Part shown: positions 47,295-58,300 of the stretch, one piece after another
How positions within the stretch are numbered: the stretch's first letter is position 1
Layout of the letters: each line of letters opens with the position of its first letter
Assembly: GCA_949358305.1 (NCBI GenBank)
Contig: OX442315.1
Coordinates: 18,750,427-18,814,426, forward strand
DNA length: 64,000 nucleotides
Source of the DNA: Strigamia acuminata
Taxonomy: Eukaryota > Arthropoda > Chilopoda > Geophilomorpha > Linotaeniidae
Direction of reading: 5' to 3'
The notes under the pieces: generated by a model
Databases searched by the model: none
The model's input: only the letters and a program-made list of their open reading frames with translations
What the model was told of the DNA's origin: nothing
Program-made: the position numbers and the translations under genes

Positions 47295-48168
47295 TCAATC
47301 ACCTTCCATTTCCATTCCTTCCGCTGTAAATAAAAATAACATTTGTGTACTATTTTGTTGTCCTAGCTTAAAAATAACTCGTAAAACTCCACCAATCACC
47401 AAATTAAAAGCAACACAATAAACTAAACATTTTTTTTTTAAATTAAAATAATTTTAACTTACCACCTCCAACGACCATTTGTTGTTCCATTCCTGATACT
47501 TGTCCAGTTTTCAGCATTTGATCAAGATGTTCGCTGTCATCTAACAATGTTATTTTAGCAAATCTATCCTGGATGGATAGAAAAATCATTATAATTAAAC
47601 ATGTTATAATTTGTTTGTTAGTTTATGCATTAACCACCGTAATGTCTGAAGCTGCTAATCCTTTAGGCAACTTCTTCTTCTCTTCTTCGGCACCGAAATC
47701 AAATGGTCTTTGAAATCGACTAATTTCTTCCTCCGTATTATCTTCGCCTTCAAGTGACATGTATGAAGGGGTATTACCAATAACTCGGCCAGATGAATCT
47801 TTAAAAAAAAATTATATACATTATATCCAAATATTAATACTGCATGTTTACCTTTAAATAAGCCAAGAAATAATAGGTTATAAGGAGAAGGCTTCCGTAA
47901 AACACGTGTAGGATTTTCTAACCGCACGGTATGATCATCGTCATCGATAAAACCTCGCCTAATTTTGGTAACGTCTCTGCTGTCATCAAGAGCTATAACA
48001 ATTAAAATTTTAGACATACTTTGGTTCATAAAGTTTAGACAATATTCTATCGATTCGTCTGTTTTAGTACTTACAAATGAAGAAGTAGTCGTCCTTATCG
48101 TCATTTTTGAACATCTTAAATTTCCTTTTCCCAAAATCGATCCCGAATGCAGGTGTTTTAGTGGCCAT
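47295..48168 (-). CDS. Uncharacterised 176-aa protein
   Basis: I do not recognise this family. Five exons, 48075-48168, 47852-47992, 47638-47798, 47463-47568 and 47295-47323, join in consistent phase at canonical GT-AG sites, which argues for a real gene. The protein starts MATKTPAFGIDFGKRKFKMF and is strongly acidic (DDKDD; RGFIDDDDHTVRLENPTR). It has one short hydrophobic stretch (SPYNLLFLGLF), then YMSLEGEDNTEEEISRFQRP and FDFGAEEEKKKLPKG. A helical DDSEHLDQMLKTGQVSGMEQ segment and a methionine/glutamate tail follow. No signal peptide, transmembrane span or catalytic motif is evident. The final coding exon is only 29 nt including the stop and abuts the ATP13A pseudogene on the other strand, so the native C-terminus might have been altered by that rearrangement. 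Confidence 0.7.
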
Positions 48169-48480
48169 TTTTCAGGAAACTGAAACGGAAAGGAAATCAT
48201 TCATTATAGCCACATCATCTCGGAACAAACTCGATTTCACTTTACAATGACTAAATTTAACTAATTCCAAATTTTACTTAGATTTATTTATTTTTGTTGC
48301 GTTTTAAACTAAAATTAACCGAGTAGAATAAAATTTACATTTTTTAAAAATATATCAAAAATAGTTTACTTACTTAAAAGTTCCAAATGTTCAAGAACAA
48401 AGAAGTGTTCCTCCCTCGTGTTCGTGTAGTTTCTGTTGGGAAATAAATCAGACACGATGCGATTGTAATGTTGAAAGGTT

Positions 48481-48609
48481 GTTTTATTATGAATAAATCC
48501 ACAGTATATACTGTGAATAAATCACTTGTAAACCTGTGTACCCCTTGTAAACCCTTTGTTTTATTATGAATAAATCCACAGTATATACTGTGAATAAATC
48601 ACTTGTAAA
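48481..48609. repeat. Two 52-bp direct repeats with internal palindrome
   Basis: 48481-48532 and 48558-48609 are identical: GTTTTATTATGAATAAATCC, then the 16-bp perfect palindrome CACAGTATATACTGTG, then AATAAATCACTTGTAAA. The period is 77 bp. Confidence 0.92.
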
Positions 48610-48985
48610 AGGGTTAAATACTACTAATACTGATCGCTGATTGGATCCCCTGATCCTGCGCGATCGTACGTGTTCGCACACGTTGCAGGTCGTATCAACG
48701 TGATGCTTTCCTGCGGTACTCGGTGAGATCATTGGCGCATCCGTGATCTCCCAACAAATTCCTCTTACGGATCGCATCAATTCTCACCAAGAAATGCATC
48801 TTCTGCCCGCTCCTTTTCATCTTCACGTTCGGTTGCTCTAAAGTTCGTTCTTCCGTTGGTTTCAAATATTTATAATATTTCTACTCGGTCCTTTTTGCGT
48901 CATATTCCCCTCGTGGCTCGTATTATGCCCGTGGCTCGTATCGAATGTTTCTCGATTATTTACGCCTTTCGTGGATCGAATCACC

Positions 48986-49014
48986 GCTTCTTCTTCTTCT
49001 TCTTCTTCTTCTTC
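48986..49014 (+). repeat. (CTT)n microsatellite
   Basis: About nine uninterrupted CTT units. On the minus strand it reads as poly-Glu within a meaningless ORF. Confidence 0.95.
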
Positions 49015-49194
49015 AGTTTGCGTCCTCGTCGTATTGCTGCTCGCCCCCTTTCTATTTTTCCGTCGTCTTCTGTTCTTTCGTTGTCTGTTTTTCATCGGTT
49101 TATCGCCGTTCGATGCCGTATCAATTTCTGTTTTAGCGATTTTTTGATTTGCGTCAATAAAAGTTTTTTTTTTAAATTCTTACATAATCGCCAC

Positions 49195-49236
49195 AGAATT
49201 TCTCTGGAAATAACCAGTTATTCCCAGAGAAATTCT
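49195..49236. repeat. 42-bp near-perfect hairpin
   Basis: Arms 49195-49214 (AGAATTTCTCTGGAAATAAC) and 49217-49236 are reverse complements with one mismatch, separated by a 2-nt loop. Could be a cruciform, a short MITE remnant or a structured RNA. Confidence 0.85.
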
Positions 49237-50284
49237 CTAGGTTTAACCACTCCGAATTTGTAAACTGTCTGCCAGTGGAAGTAGCGCAGCCAATTCGGTA
49301 GTTTTTTCTTTTCCTTTACACTATTCGTACCACAAAATGATTATAAGGGGAAAATACCTGCCATATGTTTTACTGCAATATGTTATATCCATTACAGTTT
49401 ACCGTTTATGAATGAAACGGATGCAGAACCATGCAACTCGACAGTCGATGCTAAACTAGCAAGAGATACTTACATGGAAATAGTCATGGATACCAACAAA
49501 GAAACCTTCTACACAACACGAATCCTCACACTTCCAAACGAGATGAAGACTTTAACAATTCTCAATTATTACTTTTTCAAATAGAAAACATTGTCGAGAA
49601 ATTTGCTTACGGGTTTATTTCACTCATGTGTGACTTTGGAAACATTCTGGGCTTAAATTTGGGGTTGTCCTTACTGGCATTCATTCGCCACACCTCCATA
49701 CTTACTAATTCATCTCTGCAATATGTTTTACATAAATAAAATATTGTAAGGTTTTTTAATATGACCGTTAACAAGATATAACTTTCAAATCCTATCACTT
49801 TTAATGTAAAAATGCACTTTGCATGTAAACGTTAAGAAATCAGAGGAAAAGTATTAAGTAAAAACTAATTTTAAAAAGATTTAGTGACTTAAAAAAAATA
49901 GAATTAATTTTCTAAATAAAGATTGTGTATTTATAAGTGATTTAATTTAAACACATTTCTTTATTTCCTAATGGAATTCTGATAAAAGCAATAAAATATA
50001 GATATTAAAACATTTGCATTAGCAAAACTTAAATTTTTTCACGTTTATTGCAGCATAAAGTTTAGCAATTTTCTTCAATTCTAAAGTAATAAGTTTTGCA
50101 TAGTGCCGTAAGGTTATGTTGTAATGAATGATGTATGCAATTACAATTACATAATTGTGTGATCAACACACGGAAAGTGTATTCTACTCTTTAAATACAA
50201 ATAAAATATATAATAGAACGTGATTTTTATTGTACATATAATACAATTATTATTATTTATTTAATTAATTAATATTTGTCTAAT

Positions 50285-53200
50285 TTATTTGGCTCCCAGT
50301 TGATTTTTCATGGCTTGTATCTTTTCAAACACCGGTCGGTTTCCATTACCACATTTCTCTTGCAACATTTTGAGTGCGGAAGCATCTTTCATTTCAAAAG
50401 CAACATTTGCCGCTTCTTCTATCATCCTACCGTAACAATCCCATCGCAGTTTGTTTAATATTAAATGAAAAAACAAATAAATAAATAAAACACTTACCCC
50501 GCCTTCATGTAATATTTCACTTTGTTCTCAATTCGCACTTTAGGTAAATATTTTGCAGCCTCTCGTTTGTTGTTGTATTGTAGACAAATGTCTACAAATG
50601 GCTGTAACAATTGAAATTAAAACGTTAATCCAATATATTTTGTATTATGATGATGAGTTTTATAACAAGCTTACTTCATAGCCAATCGGTGATTTCTTTG
50701 ATTTTGAAAAAGTTTCCAGTTCTCCCCATTCGCCTAACTGGCCGTAAGCATCGATTTTCATCCACGCAAAACTAAAAAAAAATTGTTTAATTGTGTAAAA
50801 CGAGAATAAAACTTTATAGTAACTGTTTTTCCGGCATTTTAAATTCTTTCTTCAGTTCCTCGGCCACTGCTCGGGTTTCTCGGACAAGCAACAACGAAAA
50901 TATTGTGTCGTGTAGAGATTTATCCAAATAATCAGAAAAGAATTTTTCTTCTAATTTCAATTGGCGACGCATTAATCGAATTTGTTCATCTATTTGAACT
51001 GAAACAAAATCATTTCTAGCCTTCTTATAGGATTCCAAAGCAGAATGAAGCAGTTGAATACGTAAATCGCACCTCTTCAAATAAAATAACACACATTAAA
51101 TGAATAAATAAATGACCGGTTTGCACAACTTAAACTTACCGTTTGACTTTGATAACATTCAATGACTCTACAACTCGCCTCTGCTTGATTGTCGTCATTT
51201 TGATAATGAACACCTCGTAAACGATCTTCTAATTTTTGCTCCTTGCAGTACTAATTTAAAAAATTGTAAAAGTCATTACCCTTTTTGCCAATTTAGAAAT
51301 CTCCGATCGAAGATCAGTATCTTCATGCAACATAACGTTATGTAAGTTTACATAATATCAAACATTGCGTAATTTTACATAAGAATGTAACGCAGTGAAA
51401 TGTTACGTTCTTACGTATATATAACATAACGTTATGTAAGTTTACGTAATATCAAACATTGTGTAATTTTGCATAATAATATAACGCAGTGAAATGTTAC
51501 GTACTACAACATAACGTTATATAATTTTACGTCGTAACATAACACCATAACAGCATCTCATGATGTAATAACCTTATATAATTTTACGTCGCAACATAAC
51601 AGCATCTCATGATGTAAGAATATTACAAAGTTATGTTAGGTAATGAGACGACATGATGTAACAAAGTGATGTACTGACACAGAACTGTAATGTTTTTATG
51701 TAATAGCGTTATGTTACAGTAAGTAACGTTATAAACCAAGTTAAACTTGCACGTTTAAATATTTTCAATTTAAACGGCTCTCTTTGCAACTACAGGTTGT
51801 AATCGGATCGGATCGGATGCAGATTCTGGTCAATCTGTATCCGATCCGAAAATAGTGCGGATTGGAAAATGCAGATCTGATCCGATCTGCATATTAACCG
51901 ATCCGATCCGCAATCAATCCGCAGATTGCGGATCGATTGCGAATAAAGTTTTTTTTTTTTTTGTTGAGCGCGGAAATTTTTAAAGAGTTTTTAATTTTTA
52001 TTACTTTTAATGTTTAAATTTTACTAAAATTAACTGTTTTTGTTCATACATATCAATATCATCAACAACTTCGATTAACAATAACAATTTTTTAATTGTT
52101 ATTTCAAAAATAACAATTAGAAAAAAAATTTGCGGATCGTTCAGATTAGCCCAATCCGATCCGCGAATTGATTGCGCAGATTGGCCACCCGTCCGATTCG
52201 CAATCGAATCTGCAGTCGGGTTATTTCCCAGAATCCGATCTGTATCCGATCCGATCCGATCCGCGGATGAGCGGATCAGGCAAATCGGATTCACAAGCTA
52301 CTATAGTCTAATCTAAATAATCGTAAAAATATGGGACGCATTTTACTTTGATGTACAACGACTGCGCTAATGGAAATTTTCGAATTTCCATTTGAAACGT
52401 TCCTTGATCTAGACTTTCTTCTAGGTGAAGTAGCACAAAGTAAACTAGAAAAAAAATGGTTAGAGCTTTACAAGCATGAAACAAAAATATCTTTTCTAAC
52501 CTAAATCCGTGTCGCCACTTTCGATAGCTTTTGTCATTGCCTGATGAATTTGATCTAATTGCATAAGCAGTGGAACTTGTTCTGATGCTCTGGTTTCGTA
52601 GTCTAATAACTATTCGTTATTTGTTACACGTTATTGTATAAAAATGTATATAAATTGTATTCCTTCAAATACCTTAATAGCTAATTGAGTTCTGCCGTGC
52701 TCGGATGCTTTGCTCGCAATTTCAGCATACGATATTCCCGGAGTACATCCTAATTTATTCGAAATATCAATTGCAATTTTCTCATCGTCCAAGTGTTTTT
52801 GTAAAACTTTGTAACAAGCCCAGTGAGCCAAAATCCGACTCTTGCCATCGTGATCTGAAATTTTCAGATACTGACAAATAGGAATCGCGAGCCAATAATG
52901 CCGCCTCTGCACCAGTCGATCGATCAGAACACGAATTGTTAAATGTTGTAACCTAAGGAAATTATTAAATCGTTAAAATAAAATAAAGCAAAAAGAGAAT
53001 TTAAAAAATCATACTGTGTATATGTCAAAGGCAAACCAAGTTTATAATCACGAACAGCATTGAGCACACGCAAATACTGACACATATCAACGAACGGCGC
53101 TGGATTTAAATCGGGAATAAAACATTTTCCAAACGAAGCAGCCTATAATTGAACAAATAATTTTAATTTAATTTAATTTAATTTAATTGATTAAACAAAA

Positions 53201-55082
53201 AACTTGCTCTTAGTAACATTTTCTGAACTTCTGGATCGTATTCGTGACCAGCAGCTTCGATGCATTGAAAAACGGCCATTTCCAATTGATCCTTTATCAT
53301 ACGAACGTATTCATCAGCACGATGACTCTTTTTCTAAATTGAAGCGCAAAAATGATATTTTGAGCTATTATAGTTACACAAATACTTGTATTGTATTTGT
53401 ATAGTAACTGATGCATTATACTTGGTATTCTTTATTTGCTTCCAATAGGATCGCTCCTGGATCCATAGATCCAATCCGAAAAATGTCTTTAACTACATCT
53501 GCAATATATGGGAATTAAAATTTAAAAAAATGTTTCAAATTTTTGGAAAGTAAATTTTTACCCACCTGGTACTTTTTGAAAAAACTCGTGATAAACGGCG
53601 CTGATTATTCGTATTCCATCAATTTCAGGTACAAGATGCACGGGTGAATCAAAACTATAAGTGAAATAAAATGTAAAGGAAAATAATTTCTCTGTTTTTG
53701 TTTTTACGCAAACAAATTCAGCTAAAGGATATTTCATGAAATCTTTTTCCAAGCCTATGACGAGAAAATCGTTATCCCAATAAGAAACAACCGCTTCTAA
53801 CGCGCACCATAATAACTGTTTCGGTCGATTGGGGCATTTAGTGTCAAATTCGCAGTATTTGTTCTAAAATAAACAGATTTAAACAAAACAAAGTTCAAAA
53901 AATTAAAATAAATCGCTGACAAGTATGACAATTACTTGTAAATCCGACGACCCGAGCCAAATAATGCCATTGTTTGTAAATAAAGCGACTCTCTTGCCAT
54001 CGTTTGAAACTGATAATTCAAGGTACCCGTTTGGTGAATTTGTAAATGAAGGAAACTAAAAAAAAATATTATGTGGTAACAACATAAAAAATGTAATCAT
54101 TCTGTACTTGTTGTTGAGCATGAGTGTCCCCAGCGTCCAGTAAGTATAATTCGCTTTCTTTGCCTAACAATATTTGTGAGTTAGGTACTTGAAATTGTTC
54201 CCTATCAACAGGCAATACTGCCCAGCAAGAAGGTCGGACATCTAAACCTATATTGAACCATTTCAATGAGTCTATCGGCAAAATTTGCTGCTTCATTACC
54301 TGGAATTTCTGGCATTCTTCTGATTCGTGTATCTAAGATATTATTGACCACGTAAATTCGAAATGAAGTTGTAAGAATTGCAACACCGGTCGTGTTACGA
54401 TTATTAAAAACTTTGCACTCCAAAACTCTCGTATCTTTAGCTTCCTTCAATCAAAGAAGAATTCAATTGTATTAAATTGCATTAAATCCTATTAAATTGA
54501 TTGATTCAATACTTGACCCATGCTGAATGTGTATTTAAATGTTCCAAATAAGTCGTATACACACACAGTTCCATCGTCTTGAATAATTAACAAATCTTCG
54601 TAACACGACCAGGCCAAATGGATAACTCGACCACCAGTCCACTAAAAATTGAACACGTATATTTAAATTAGACAAAAATATATATACAACACTAATGAAA
54701 ATTAACTGTTAAAGATGATATGAAGGATCCCGCTGCAGAAAATATAAGAATCGATGGTTTTGTCGTACTCCCTTGTTGTTTTACAAATTTCTTTTCATCT
54801 CTTATCAATGCTGAAGTATAAAAATGCTAAACACATCAAATTTTGCGAGTCTTTTTGTCTTCATTATTTCATATACCTATAGGCCCCCCGAACGGGGCGG
54901 CTGTTAGGACAAAATCATCCAAATTCAGTTGATTTCGCCATTCCATTTGACACAACTCAATTTTCCTAAAATAAAATAAGACGATGATAAAATAACTCAC
55001 ATTTTTAATTATCACGCATTAAAACCTACCTATAAAATACATCTTTTCCTAGGGGCGTCCAATCAACCACAATTTGCGCCAT
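50285..55082 (-). CDS. VPS16: VPS16, core subunit of HOPS/CORVET tethering complexes
   Basis: Scaffold subunit of the CORVET and HOPS tethers on endosomes and lysosomes, binding VPS33. Nineteen exons: 55030-55082, 54877-54965, 54707-54810, 54513-54641, 54300-54444, 54108-54247, 53936-54055, 53566-53863, 53422-53498, 53208-53333, 53015-53142, 52673-52952, 52501-52609, 52347-52444, 51140-51250, 50824-51074, 50675-50771, 50498-50601 and 50285-50426, in phase, 866 aa (human 839). The N-terminal half is the beta-propeller ([35 protein letters not shown]-like strands). The C-terminal alpha-solenoid has [60 protein letters not shown] and [20 protein letters not shown]. The intron after 53208 has a GC donor. 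Exon 53566-53863 carries a 59-nt intron-like insert, which explains much of the extra length. Head to head with the dynein gene. Confidence 0.95.
51329..51735. repeat. Palindromic GTTATGTTAC-type repeat block in VPS16 intron
   Basis: Starts with two near-identical units (from 51329 and 51423, 94 bp apart) containing AACATAACGTTATGTAAG, AATATCAAACATTG and ACGCAGTGAAATGTTACGT. A shortened third unit follows from about 51508, then two copies of CATAACAGCATCTCATGATG and several GTAACATAAC-like inverted motifs to about 51735. Many sub-motifs are self-complementary. Confidence 0.85.
51790..52300. repeat. Inverted arms of GGATC/GATCC repeats around an AT-rich core
   Basis: The left arm (about 51,795-51,945) is rich in CGGATCGGATCGGATGCAGA-type sequence and the right arm (about 52,130-52,300) in its reverse complement (GTATCCGATCCGATCCGATC). 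A T-rich spacer lies between them. Sits in the same VPS16 intron as the previous block, so that intron is about 1.1 kb where its neighbours are under 150 bp. Probably a non-autonomous foldback-type element; family unknown. Confidence 0.7.
53162..53189. repeat. (AATTT)n pentanucleotide repeat in VPS16 intron
   Basis: About five AATTT units in the GC-AG intron. A second AATTT array occurs at about 60,477-60,501 in an NDUFA4 intron, so this pentamer is recurrent in the genome. Confidence 0.85.
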
Positions 55083-55317
55083 TAACTGTCTTTTTAAATA
55101 TAAATGTCACGAGAGGAACAGCTTAAAGGAGGAGGTGGTTTTCCTCCATTCTGAAATGTTTTTATAATTTCATCCGCTGTGTGGCGCTACGTGTACCAAA
55201 TGATGGCCATCAGAGATTAAACCCCTGCTGCCTGCGTCAACCATATTTATTCTCGTAATTTTAAAGTCTAAAATCCATTTCTCCCCGTTTCGGAGGTACT
55301 CTAATAATATTTAAAGC
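55083..55317. promoter_or_regulatory. Bidirectional promoter region VPS16 / dynein intermediate chain
   Basis: 235 bp between opposite start codons, more GC-rich than surrounding introns. Inferred from geometry. Confidence 0.55.
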
Positions 55318-58300
55318 ATGTCGGATCGGAAAGCGGAACTAGAGCGGAAGAAGAAAAAGCTACAGGAGATCAGGGAAGAAAAAGAAAGGCGGCAACGCGA
55401 AAGGGCACAAAAAGAAGTAAGATTTCGAATATCGAATTGATTAAATTAAATGTTTGGATGATTTCTAACTTGGTCAATCGATGGGTTGATATTTTATTTT
55501 ATTTCTGAAGGCTGAAGACGCAGCATCACGCCATGCCGGACGACAGGGAAAAGATATTCATCAAGAAACCGATGACATGTTGTCATCTTTGGGAATTGCC
55601 CCTCCCAGTGGTAGTAAAAATCAATATGAAAAATAAAATATTATTATAAAATACTTGTTTTTAAATTCAGAAGTGGCATCTTTGCTTAGTACCATGTCGT
55701 CTACTTCGGCATCGGAGTTAAATTCTCTTTCCTCTTCGGATTTAACTTTACAAGCGAGTAATACAACTCCAGTCCGTTCAGCAGGGTAGAAGGAATTAGT
55801 TAATCCTGGGAAATTATTATTATTTCTATTAACAGATTTAAATATTTTACAGAAAAAGACAGCCAGCGTTGACCATTATAAACGTTCAAGCGACAGATAT
55901 TCCACCGAAAGAGCAAATTTCGTACAACAAGCAAACACAAACAACTAACCAGAACAATTTAGAACGTGAAGGTAATAGTTTTTAAAATTTATTTTTATTA
56001 TTTTCTTTTTCTTTTATTTAGCTTTGGGTAAGCTTTATGTAAAATGTGTCTCTTCTCTACTAGAAGTTATTGGTCGCTTCTAACATGCAAAACCATTTTT
56101 TTTAAATTTATAACACACTAATTTTAATTTTTTTTTAATTTGCACGTTTTATTTTGTTTATTCTATTTTTCTGGCTCTATATTTACACATTAATAGCAAC
56201 CACATGCAATTTTAGACTTTTAGTTTGCTATTTTATTTATATTTTTAACATCTGCTTAGTAATTTAGAAATATTATACGAAATTGGTTTTGTTGTTATTA
56301 TTATTATTGCATCTTGAGAAGGATCTGATGCTTCATCATCGAGTAAAGAATATGATTGGTGGAGGACCAGGAAAGGTGAAAGTTTATATTGTTATTTCAT
56401 TATTATGTGCATGCAAAGTAATCTATAAGTTTCACATTCATAATTACTTTGTCGCCACTCACGAAAGTGTTTCCGTAGCCACTAATTGTGCACATAAATA
56501 AAATGGTTAAAATTGCATGTGCTTTTGAACTAATGGTGGAAGATAATTAAAATTGTGTTTTAAATTTAGTTTTTTTAATTAATTAGTTAAATAAATCGTT
56601 GAAAATAGCCATGGATGTCTTAATATACCTTAAAATTTGTACAGTATTACTAATTTTGAGTGCATGGTTGTATTCAACAGTGAAATAACTGTTTGTTTAT
56701 ATTTGTTACTGACTTATCCTTCCCCTCTTATTTGCAAGCTCACCCCGTGGATTATTACGGTAAGTTGAAGACACTTTTTTAAACATATGGCTTATTTTAA
56801 AACTTGCTCGCTTATACCTACAATCTCCCTTTAAAAAGTTTAGTTTTGATTTGTTTCATTTTGATTGGTTTGCATTTTATTTTGTCTTGGCTATGTGTTA
56901 AAATTCGAATTAACGCACCTCGCTGTACTGTATGAAATGAATGTTTGTATTAAAATAAATTATAATACATTTCAATTAATTACTAAATACAGCTCGATGT
57001 ATTAATGTAGGTAATATATACAGTATATATATACTGCATGCAATTCTCTTTGCACGTAATTTTTATCATATTTTTTATAATTTTATAATTTTTTAAAAGT
57101 TTAGTTTATTTTTAGCATGATAAAACCCCTTCCACCTTAAAATTGTGCTTGAAATAACATGGTTTATATCACATATTATACTGAAAAATGTTAAAACTAC
57201 TAATACGATTTTTATAGTACTTCAATATAGTCCTTCTACATCACGTAGGAGCAGAAGGCAAGGTAAGAATTGGCTGAATAGTAACAACAAAAGTTGAAAA
57301 ATAAATCTTTGTCATTAAGAACAGTAAGTAAGAATGAGAAGACATGAAAATAATTGTTTTTAAAGATTTTTTTTTAAAAATTGCAAAGATAAGATGCAAA
57401 ACGTTACTATTTAGCCTATTCTGATGTTTTCTTACTTTCTGTTCCCACTTACAACAGACATTTACAAGATTCCTTACGAATTAAATAATAATAAATGCAT
57501 TTTGTTAGTGCCTGTTGTCGGAAATGCGTACGTTATGAATTGAGAAATTCATTTCGTACACAGAAAATGACACGAAGATAATTTTTAACTTTTATTATTT
57601 TGTCATTTTTTCAACTTGCTTTTAAGATGGTCCTATTGTTTGTCCTACTTTAGAGTGGGACGACGAATTCCCAGGTATGATCACAATTTTTTTAATCGTT
57701 TTATTTACCTTTTCTCAATTTGCCAGCACATAGAATAAAAAGTAGTCTTAAAATTAGTTTAATTTGTGGGTAATTTAACGCATGTTTAACTCGTTGAATT
57801 TAGTTAAGTAGAAAGCATGTACGCTTTTATTACAATAATGATAAAAATTACGAGCTTAGAATATTTTGGTGGGTCCCTGGATTTAATGTATAGTTTAGGC
57901 TGTAGGTGCGTTAATTTTAAAATTAATTCCTTAATAGTATACAGTATTTAAGTAATTAGATTGTAATTAAGTTTAAAGTGAGATTGTCCCAAACAAACTA
58001 AATGTAAGAATGGAATCTAGCTGCTTATTCACCGTCTAGTTCTTGTTTATGACAATATGCCAGGTGATGATGATGAAGCATCATCATTGCCACCGATGGA
58101 CAGCTCGCCACCGATTTATCACGGGAAAATGCCTCACATCGAGATGGTCAAACCGGTACAGACTGTAGCCGATCAAGGTGACGTTGGGAAACAAGAGGAA
58201 ATTGAAGACGAATGTAATTTTTAAAAATATTTTTACTCTTCCAAAGTGAATGTAATTTTTTTTTTACTTCTCTTTAGTACGAGAATTAAGTGAAGAAGAA

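Larger units (their letters stand above)
48169..50284. other. Repeat-rich intergenic region with exon-like orphans
   Basis: Contains a 52-bp direct repeat (48481-48609), a GC-richer block (about 48,640-48,860) with no recognised protein, a CTT microsatellite (48986-49014) and a 42-bp hairpin (49195-49236). It also has two open segments with splice-like edges: plus 49397-49583 (LPFMNETDAEPCNSTVDAKL..., ending TAG) and minus 49607-49715 (acceptor TTGCAG then RDELVSMEVWRMNASKDNPK..., ending TAA). Neither is recognised and no partner exon is visible. Confidence 0.5.

Noticed and set aside
48487-48780. 97-codon minus-strand ORF upstream of the uncharacterised gene
   Set aside because: About half of it is translation of the 52-bp direct repeats; no family similarity.
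48862-49095. Poly-Glu minus-strand ORF
   Set aside because: Produced by translation of the CTT microsatellite.
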